NCBI GenBank assembly: GCA_002049885.1
Contig: MVCS01000035.1
Span: forward strand, 1 to 10,928
Direction: 5' to 3'
DNA from: Planctomycetales bacterium 4484_123
GTDB taxonomy: Bacteria > Planctomycetota > Phycisphaerae > SM23-33
DNA: 10,928 bases
The notes below the pieces were generated by a model. That model did not search any database. It was not told the DNA's origin and saw only the letters and a list, made by a program, of their open reading frames with translations. This document shows positions 6,496 to 10,928 of the stretch, piece by piece (the first letter of the stretch is position 1; every line of letters begins with the position of its first letter). The translations under genes were made by a program, and so were the position numbers.

Positions 6496-6524
6496 TTGTT
6501 TGGGCCTCCAAGCCGATGTACCAT
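6496..6524 (+). promoter_or_regulatory. Candidate promoter of the Tad/Flp cluster
   Basis: TTGTTT (6496-6501) and TACCAT (6519-6524) are separated by 17 nt, each a 4/6 match, within the only AT-rich pocket before cpaF. CATAAT at 6522-6527 is an overlapping alternative -10. The resulting leader would be about 110 nt. Spacing and location are good, but the base matches are modest. Confidence 0.35.
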
Positions 6525-6639
6525 AATAAAGTAGCGGCGGGGGCGGTACCAGTGCGCCCGGTAAGTGTTTGTGTTACTGAGGGCTTGCGGTTCGCACCGA
6601 GGGCTGGCCGGACGGGGCCGGTGAGGTGGCGGTTGTCAT

Positions 6640-7785
6640 ATGGACCGGACGGAGATATTCACCGTTACGATCCGACATTTCCTGGCACCCATTGCGCGCT
6701 TCCTGGAAGACCCGGCCGTCTCGGAAATCATGATCAACACCCCCGAGGAGATCTACGTCGAGAGGAATGGGGAGCTGGTCAAGACCGACGCCCGCTTCGA
6801 GAGCCAAGAAGCCTTCATGTCGGCCGTCAACAACATCCTCCAGTTCACGGGCAAGCGTCTGACGAGTGAGCACCCCTTGCAGGACTCTCGCCTCCCGGAC
6901 GGCTCCCGCGTCCACGTCATCCTGGGCCCGCTGAGCCGGCGTGGCACGTGCATGACCATCCGCAAGTTCTCCAAGGTCATGTTCGACGCCGAGCACCTGG
7001 TGGAGCTGGGCTCATGGACGCGCCGGGCGATGGAGTATCTGCGTCTGTGCGTGCTGGGGGAGAAGAACCTGCTGGTCTCCGGCGGGACCAGTTCGGGCAA
7101 GACCTGCCTGTTGAATGCTCTAAGCGCGTTCATTCCGCACAACCAGCGGATCGTGGTCATCGAGGACTCTGCCGAGCTGATGCTCCAGCAGACGCACGTG
7201 ATCTCGCTGGAAAGCCGCGGCCCGGACCGGTACGGCCGCGGCGCGGTGACCATTCGGGACCTGTTCCGTTCGGCCTTGCGCCTCCGTCCGGACCGGATCA
7301 TCATCGGCGAGTGCCGCGGCGGGGAGGCCCTGGAGATCATCCAGGCCATGACCTCCGGCCACGCCGGGTCGATGAGTACGCTGCACGCCAACAGCCCGCT
7401 GGACACGCTCAACCGGCTGGAGACACTGTGCATGATGTCGCAGGTGGACCTGCCACTGCACGCCCTGCGGGCGCAGGTGACCTCGGCCATCGACGTGGTG
7501 GTGCAGATGACGCGGTTCACCGACGGGCGCCGGGAGGTGACGGGCATCGCGGAGGTGCTGCCCCTGAACGCACAGGGCCAGTATCAGGTCCAGGACATGT
7601 TCGTTTACGAGCTGGACGAGCAGGGCGAGTCCACCAGGGGCAGGCTGGTGTGGACCGGGGCACACTCGCAGTTCAGCTCCGAGCCGCGGATGCGGGCGCT
7701 CCTGCGGGATGCCCCGCTGGTGCAGGATATCTTCGCCGGCCCGGAGGAACGGGCGGTCGCGGGCAGCAGGGAGGTACCCCGATGA
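6640..7785 (+). CDS. cpaF: Tad/Flp pilus assembly ATPase CpaF (TadA)
   Basis: This cytoplasmic secretion ATPase powers Flp pilus assembly (type IV filament, VirB11/GspE-like superfamily). The 381-residue product has an N-terminal domain with FLEDPAVSEIMINTPEEIYVE. Then come Walker A GGTSSGKT (148-155, Lys154), the Asp box VVIEDSAEL, and Walker B with RPDRIIIGECRGGEALE (Glu224). The His box GHAGSMSTLHANSP (His241, His249) follows. All catalytic motifs are present. It lacks the roughly 50-100 residue N-terminal extension common in CpaF and instead has about 50 residues of Gln/Arg/Glu-rich tail. The ATG at 6640 has GAGGTGG 10 nt upstream. Its TGA overlaps the ATG of the next gene (ATGA), showing translational coupling with the prepilin-like gene. 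The TadB/TadC platform genes that usually follow are not here. Confidence 0.94.
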   Translation: MDRTEIFTVTIRHFLAPIARFLEDPAVSEIMINTPEEIYVERNGELVKTDARFESQEAFMSAVNNILQFTGKRLTSEHPLQDSRLPDGSRVHVILGPLSRRGTCMTIRKFSKVMFDAEHLVELGSWTRRAMEYLRLCVLGEKNLLVSGGTSSGKTCLLNALSAFIPHNQRIVVIEDSAELMLQQTHVISLESRGPDRYGRGAVTIRDLFRSALRLRPDRIIIGECRGGEALEIIQAMTSGHAGSMSTLHANSPLDTLNRLETLCMMSQVDLPLHALRAQVTSAIDVVVQMTRFTDGRREVTGIAEVLPLNAQGQYQVQDMFVYELDEQGESTRGRLVWTGAHSQFSSEPRMRALLRDAPLVQDIFAGPEERAVAGSREVPR

Positions 7786-7979
7786 ACCCGCGGGGCGAGG
7801 CAATAGGAAGGCTGCTGCGGCGTTTGGGCAGGCAGGAGGCGGGGCAGTTGACCCTGGAGTGGGCCATGGTGCTGGCCTTCATTGCCCTGCCGATGTACTT
7901 CGTGATGAAGGTGTGCATGCGCCTGCTGGTGGCGCACTATCGGATGGTGTCGTTCATGGAGACGGTGCCCTTTCCGTGA
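7782..7979 (+). CDS. Small prepilin-like protein (Flp/TadE-type N-terminus)
   Basis: This 65-residue protein starts at an ATG that overlaps the cpaF stop. It has a strong ribosome binding site, AGGGAGGT (7768-7775), 6 nt ahead. A basic leader (RLLRRLGRQEAG) precedes a prepilin peptidase motif, G21-QLTLE, with Glu at +5. A hydrophobic helix follows (WAMVLAFIALPMYFVMKV) and then a short tail, HYRMVSFMETVPFP. Cleavage would leave a 44-residue mature peptide. Flp pilins usually have Glu-Tyr after the site; here it is Glu-Trp, closer to TadE-like or minor prepilins. It is probably inserted in the inner membrane and processed by the peptidase encoded at 8323. The prepilin character is clear from the motif; the exact role (major or minor subunit) is not. 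Confidence 0.75.
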   Translation: MNPRGEAIGRLLRRLGRQEAGQLTLEWAMVLAFIALPMYFVMKVCMRLLVAHYRMVSFMETVPFP

Positions 7980-8032
7980 TAGGTCAGGCGCGGAAGGGTC
8001 GAGGATAGGCACTGACCCCGGGAAGGTGGTCA

Positions 8033-8260
8033 ATGAAGGGCATCTGGAAATTGATGAAGCGGCTGCACGCGGACGAGCGTGGGGCTGAGGGCCTGGAGAA
8101 GCTGCTGATCATCGCGGCCATCGTGCTGCCCCTGCTGGGGCTGCTGATCGTATTCCGGCAGGCCATCGGCGACTGGGCGTCGAAGATGTGGAACCAGATT
8201 TCCTCCGACGCCGGCCAGGCCGTCCCCGGTTCCGGGGGCGTGGACGTCCCGACACCCTAG
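8033..8260 (+). CDS. flp: Flp-type major prepilin
   Basis: The 75-residue product has a basic leader ending HADERG17, then AEGLEKLLIIAAIVLPLLG. The cleavage site is G17|AEGLE with Glu22 at +5, followed by one long hydrophobic helix. The mature protein of 58 residues ends in a flexible Gly/Pro/Val tail, as Flp pilins do. The ribosome binding site GGAAGGTGG (8021-8029) lies 3 nt from the ATG at 8033, slightly tight but strong. It sits 53 nt after the first prepilin-like gene and 62 nt before the prepilin peptidase. It is the best candidate for the filament subunit. The canonical Glu-Tyr pair is replaced by Glu-Lys, which is unusual. Confidence 0.8.
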   Translation: MKGIWKLMKRLHADERGAEGLEKLLIIAAIVLPLLGLLIVFRQAIGDWASKMWNQISSDAGQAVPGSGGVDVPTP

Positions 8261-8322
8261 CGGCGTCTCCGGCCGGCGGGATGGGCCGGCCGTCCCCACG
8301 GCTTAGTAGGTCCGGGTCAGGC

Positions 8323-8901
8323 GTGAGTGCCTTCCTGCCGCTGTCGATGCCCGTCTGGGCTCTGGTGGTGCTGGGCGTGCTGGTGGTAACTGCCGCCGGG
8401 GCTGACCTGAAGCTCAAGCGGGTGCCGAACTGGCTGACGTATCCGGCCATCGTGGCGGCGCTGGCGGGTCATTGGGCCACGGGTGGACTGGGTCTGAAGG
8501 GCGAGCGCCTGGGGCTGGTAGGCTCGCTGGCGGGCCTTGCCGCGGGATTCCTGCCGATGCTTCTGTGCTGGCTGGCGGGAGGGCTCGGCGGTGGCGATGC
8601 CAAGCTCATGGCGGCGGTCGGAGCCCTCGGCGGCTGGGAGTTCGCCATCAGCGTGATGTTGTACAGTTTCATGGCGGCGGCCCTGATGGGCCTGGTCGTC
8701 ATGGTGCGGCGCCGGCTGGTGCGACGGACGCTGCGCCGCGTCTGGCGGACACTGGTGCTGTTGGTGGTGCCCGCGGGGCGACCGGTCGGGCCGGCCGAGG
8801 CGGACAGCCCGACCATACCCTTTGCCGTGGCGGTATGCGTGGGAGCGGCGGTGGCGGCGGCAGAGGTGCTGGTGCGGTCCTGGCTGGCCCAGGTGCCCTG
8901 A
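8323..8901 (+). CDS. cpaA: Prepilin peptidase CpaA/TadV (A24 aspartic protease)
   Basis: This membrane aspartic protease removes the leader from prepilins. The product is 192 residues from the GTG at 8323. The two catalytic Asp are visible: Asp28 in GADLKLKRVPNWLTYP, and Asp92 in the GGGD motif of GGLGGGDAKLMAAVGALGG. About five to six membrane segments are predicted, and SPTIPFAVAVCVGA near the C-terminus matches the conserved 'iPyg-Ai--G' end of the family. It lacks the N-terminal methylase domain of PilD, as expected of the short TadV type. Start choice is uncertain. The GTG has a weak TAGG upstream, ATG 8281 and ATG 8347 are alternatives, and the frame open from 8188 overlaps flp and encodes Arg/Pro-rich filler. 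The neighbouring prepilin genes are its likely substrates. Confidence 0.88.
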   Translation: MSAFLPLSMPVWALVVLGVLVVTAAGADLKLKRVPNWLTYPAIVAALAGHWATGGLGLKGERLGLVGSLAGLAAGFLPMLLCWLAGGLGGGDAKLMAAVGALGGWEFAISVMLYSFMAAALMGLVVMVRRRLVRRTLRRVWRTLVLLVVPAGRPVGPAEADSPTIPFAVAVCVGAAVAAAEVLVRSWLAQVP

Positions 8902-8924
8902 GCAGACCGTCACGAGGCAAGGCG

Positions 8925-9842
8925 ATGACGGATCGGCGGCGGTCAAAACGGCGGTGCAGGGTCTCGGCCTCGGCAGGGGTGGCCGGCCTGGGAGTGCTTG
9001 GCCTCTGCGCCGCCTGGGCGTGGGCAGCCTGCGGGGACAATTGGCTGGGCCGGGCCCTGCGCGACGAGCTGAGCCTCAAGGCCGGCGCCGCGGCCCTGCT
9101 CTCGCTGGTGGGCCTGTACCTGGTAGTGGGGGTCATCTGGCGTCTGGGGCGGGCCCGGCGACGACCGGGCGAGGAGTCCGGCACGGCCGCCATCGAGTTC
9201 GTCCTGCTGTTCCCCATCGCCCTGTGCATCGTGCTGGTGATGATTCAGTCGGTGCTGGTGGTCACGGGCAACATCGTGGTGCACTACGCGGCCTACGCAG
9301 CCGCCCGTGCCGCGGTGGTGTGGGTGCCGGAGAAGGTCTCGTACGACGAACCCCGCAACGTCGTCGCCGACCCGGCCTACTCGGCCAAGATGCTCCACAT
9401 CCGCGGGGCCGCGGTTGACGTGCTCAAGGCCGTTTCCGCAAGCGGCAAGGGCGCCGGCGGGGCGGGGGAGGCCCCCGGCAGCCTGGTGGTGAAGGACGGC
9501 TACGACCGGTTCTTCTCGCTGCACAATCGTCCCACGCCGCGGTGGGTCCACACCATGCTGCCCGGCAAGTACGACTACGCGTGGGAGTACACCGAGGTCA
9601 CCCTGGCCCCGCCTGCCGACGGGGAGAAGTACGCCGACCACGAGGACCTGACGGTGAGCGTCCGGCACTGGCTTTATCTGTCGGTGCCGTATGCCAAACG
9701 CTTTTTCGGCGACCGGCTGCCGAGTGGCCGGGGCGACTACGCCACCGAGGCCACCGCCACCTATACGCTGACCAACCAGGGCGTAGAGGACGAGATCGAC
9801 GTGGAGGTCTTTCCTCGCTACGTCGGTCGCGGGCAGGGCTGA
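8925..9842 (+). CDS. TadE-like pseudopilin with two extra N-terminal membrane spans
   Basis: The 305-residue product begins at an ATG 23 nt after the peptidase stop, with GAGGCAAGG (8914-8922) as ribosome binding site. Residues 86-112 carry the TadE signature: G86-TAAIE91F, with Glu at +5 of a prepilin-type site, then a hydrophobic helix and VVHYAAYAAARAAVV. This is followed by about 180 polar residues that should be periplasmic. TadE/TadF are minor pseudopilins of the Tad pilus processed by the same peptidase as Flp. Unusually, the TadE part is preceded by two hydrophobic segments (about 14-35 and 50-72) and a basic linker (RLGRARRRPGEESG). In the usual family the leader is only 10-30 residues. 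If cleaved at G86, an 86-residue two-span fragment would be released. The rest of the chain is not one I recognise. Confidence 0.72.
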   Translation: MTDRRRSKRRCRVSASAGVAGLGVLGLCAAWAWAACGDNWLGRALRDELSLKAGAAALLSLVGLYLVVGVIWRLGRARRRPGEESGTAAIEFVLLFPIALCIVLVMIQSVLVVTGNIVVHYAAYAAARAAVVWVPEKVSYDEPRNVVADPAYSAKMLHIRGAAVDVLKAVSASGKGAGGAGEAPGSLVVKDGYDRFFSLHNRPTPRWVHTMLPGKYDYAWEYTEVTLAPPADGEKYADHEDLTVSVRHWLYLSVPYAKRFFGDRLPSGRGDYATEATATYTLTNQGVEDEIDVEVFPRYVGRGQG

Positions 9843-9846
9843 GGAT

Positions 9847-9867
9847 GCCGCCGGGGCAGCCGGCGGC
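9847..9867 (+). terminator. GC hairpin after the TadE-like gene
   Basis: GCCGCCGG (9847-9854) and CCGGCGGC (9860-9867) form a perfect 8-bp stem with loop GGCAG, starting 5 nt after the stop codon. No T-run follows. It is the natural end of the pilus transcript or a stabilising 3' structure, similar in type to the hairpin at 4494-4518. Confidence 0.45.
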
Positions 9868-9959
9868 CTGCGGGTCGGCTTGCTGTCGGCGGGGCGAGGG
9901 CGGGCACGGACGGCCAAGGAGATGGCCTGAGCAGTAACTGAGGTCCTGAGCAAGTAGAG

Positions 9960-10928
9960 ATGGTCCAGAGCGGTTCAAACGTGAACGGAACGGAGGCCGA
10001 CGGGCTTAGGGTCGGCGAGGAGCTGGGCAAGTACCGCATCGTCGAGCGGCTGGGCACGGGCGGGGAGTCCATCATCTACAAGGCCCACGACCCGGTGCTG
10101 GACCGCTACGTGGCCATCAAGCAGATCGCGCCTCACCTGGCTGCCGACGAGCAGTACCGCCAGCGCTTCTACGAGATCGCACGCCGCCTGGCCAAGCTGC
10201 GCTGCGAGGAGGTCGTCTTCGTCCACGAATTCATCCAGGAGCCGCGGGGGATGTTCGTGGTCATGGAGTTCGTGGAGGGCCACACCATCGAGACGACCCT
10301 GGCCAACCAGCCCGGGCCCGTGGAACCCAAGGCGGTGCTCCAGATCGTCTGGCAGGTGGCGGCGGGCCTGGCGGAGGTGCACAAGGCCGGCATCATCCAC
10401 CGGGATATCAAGCCGGGCAACCTCATCGTCCAGGAGGGCCTGCGGGTCAAGATAACCGATTTCGGCGTGGCGGCTCCGGCGGGGGTGCCGGCGTCGGTGC
10501 GCTGGGGCACGGCCAGGTACATCGCCCCGGAACTGCTGACCGGCGTGCAGGTCGATGGTCGCGCCGACATCTACTCGCTGGGGGTGGTGGCCTACGAGAT
10601 GCTGCTGGGCCGGGAGAAGTTCAACGAGATCTTTGCCGAGATCGTCCGCGACCCCGACCCCAACGTCGAGCGGGCGCGTTGGATGAAATGGCACGGGGAC
10701 CGCTCGAAGGTGGCCCCGGCCCTGCACGAGCTGGACCCGTCCATCCCGGAGGCCTTGAGCCGGATAGTTGCCCGCATGATGGCCAAGGACCCCGAGGGGC
10801 GGTATCGCAACGTCGAGGAGCTGGGACGGGACATCCGCGCCAGCTTCTCCCCACGCGCCCGCCGGCCGGGGCGGCGCAGGCGTGGGCCGGCGCTTGTGGC
10901 CGGTGCCGGGGGGCGGGGCGGCTCGGCC
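9960..10928 (+). CDS. Hanks-type Ser/Thr protein kinase, C-terminus cut by window
   Basis: The frame runs from ATG 9960 to the right edge (323 residues visible). The kinase domain at about 25-296 is complete: glycine-rich loop LGTGGESIIYKA (31-42), ATP lysine in VAIK54, a helix-C glutamate near 72, and catalytic HRDIKPGN (His147, Asp149). DFG (167-169), the RWGTARYIAPE activation end (APE 189-191) and RADIYSLGVV follow. After the domain comes an Arg/Gly-rich stretch (RARRPGRRRRG), probably the juxtamembrane linker before a membrane span and sensor domain beyond the window. The third glycine of the loop is Ser, and the segment between DFG and APE is short and Ala/Pro-rich. The ribosome binding site is weak, and 117 nt with a hairpin separate it from the TadE-like gene, so it may be a separate transcript. 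Its substrate is unknown. Confidence 0.92.
   Translation, partial: MVQSGSNVNGTEADGLRVGEELGKYRIVERLGTGGESIIYKAHDPVLDRYVAIKQIAPHLAADEQYRQRFYEIARRLAKLRCEEVVFVHEFIQEPRGMFVVMEFVEGHTIETTLANQPGPVEPKAVLQIVWQVAAGLAEVHKAGIIHRDIKPGNLIVQEGLRVKITDFGVAAPAGVPASVRWGTARYIAPELLTGVQVDGRADIYSLGVVAYEMLLGREKFNEIFAEIVRDPDPNVERARWMKWHGDRSKVAPALHELDPSIPEALSRIVARMMAKDPEGRYRNVEELGRDIRASFSPRARRPGRRRRGPALVAGAGGRGGSA

Larger units (their letters stand above)
6199..6639. other. Divergent intergenic region between tRNA-Ser and the pilus cluster
   Basis: No convincing gene lies in these 441 bases; the frames that cross it are shadows or run in from cpaF. It holds the tRNA promoter at its left end and a candidate cpaF promoter near 6496-6524. 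A 7-bp hairpin, CAAGGCC (6333-6339) with GGCCTTG (6345-6351), sits mid-way and may mark the end of one transcript or act as a leader element. The interval at about 6485-6535 is clearly more AT-rich than its surroundings. Confidence 0.5.

Noticed and set aside
8472..8924. N-terminal extension of the TadE-like gene overlapping the peptidase gene
   Set aside because: It is the out-of-frame shadow of cpaA, Arg/Gly-rich, and the ATG at 8925 has its own ribosome binding site.

Overview
The window is a very GC-rich bacterial chromosome segment with dense genes and compact spacers. Its content (an ETF/acyl-CoA dehydrogenase cluster, a compact Tad/Flp pilus cluster and a Hanks-type Ser/Thr kinase) would fit a planctomycete-like organism or another high-GC environmental lineage. 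No marker gene here fixes the taxonomy, so this is a weak inference.

Left part (1-4475): a partial gene for an exported protein runs leftward off the window. It has a clear sigma70-like promoter and a leader of about 135 nt. Divergent from it is a rightward redox operon: etfB (electron transfer flavoprotein beta), etfA (alpha) and a long-form acyl-CoA dehydrogenase, which together would oxidise or reduce acyl-CoA thioesters and exchange electrons through the flavoprotein. etfA is broken as written: about 20 residues of domain I are missing and the frame changes near 2060. A perfect 9-bp GC hairpin follows the dehydrogenase.

Middle (4476-6639): a multi-membrane-span protein resembling RbsC-type sugar ABC permeases stands without an ATPase or binding protein. 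After it comes a leftward tRNA-Ser(CGA) gene. On the gene's 3' side lie two 159-bp tandem repeats that copy the tRNA 3' end and flank, but hold an 86-nt palindromic element where the tRNA body should be. The 441-bp spacer after the tRNA holds the tRNA promoter, a hairpin and a candidate promoter for the pilus genes.

Right part (6640-9842): a rightward Tad/Flp cluster with a CpaF/TadA secretion ATPase, two small proteins with prepilin cleavage motifs, a CpaA/TadV prepilin peptidase and a TadE-like protein with two extra membrane spans. Genes overlap or are closely spaced, so they are probably cotranscribed. The peptidase would process the prepilins and CpaF would power assembly. The TadB/TadC platform, CpaB and secretin are not in the window.

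Right edge (9960-10928): the N-terminal part of a Ser/Thr protein kinase with a complete kinase domain, cut by the window end.

The most unusual items are the tRNA-tail repeats, the damaged etfA, the orphan permease-like protein and the fused TadE.
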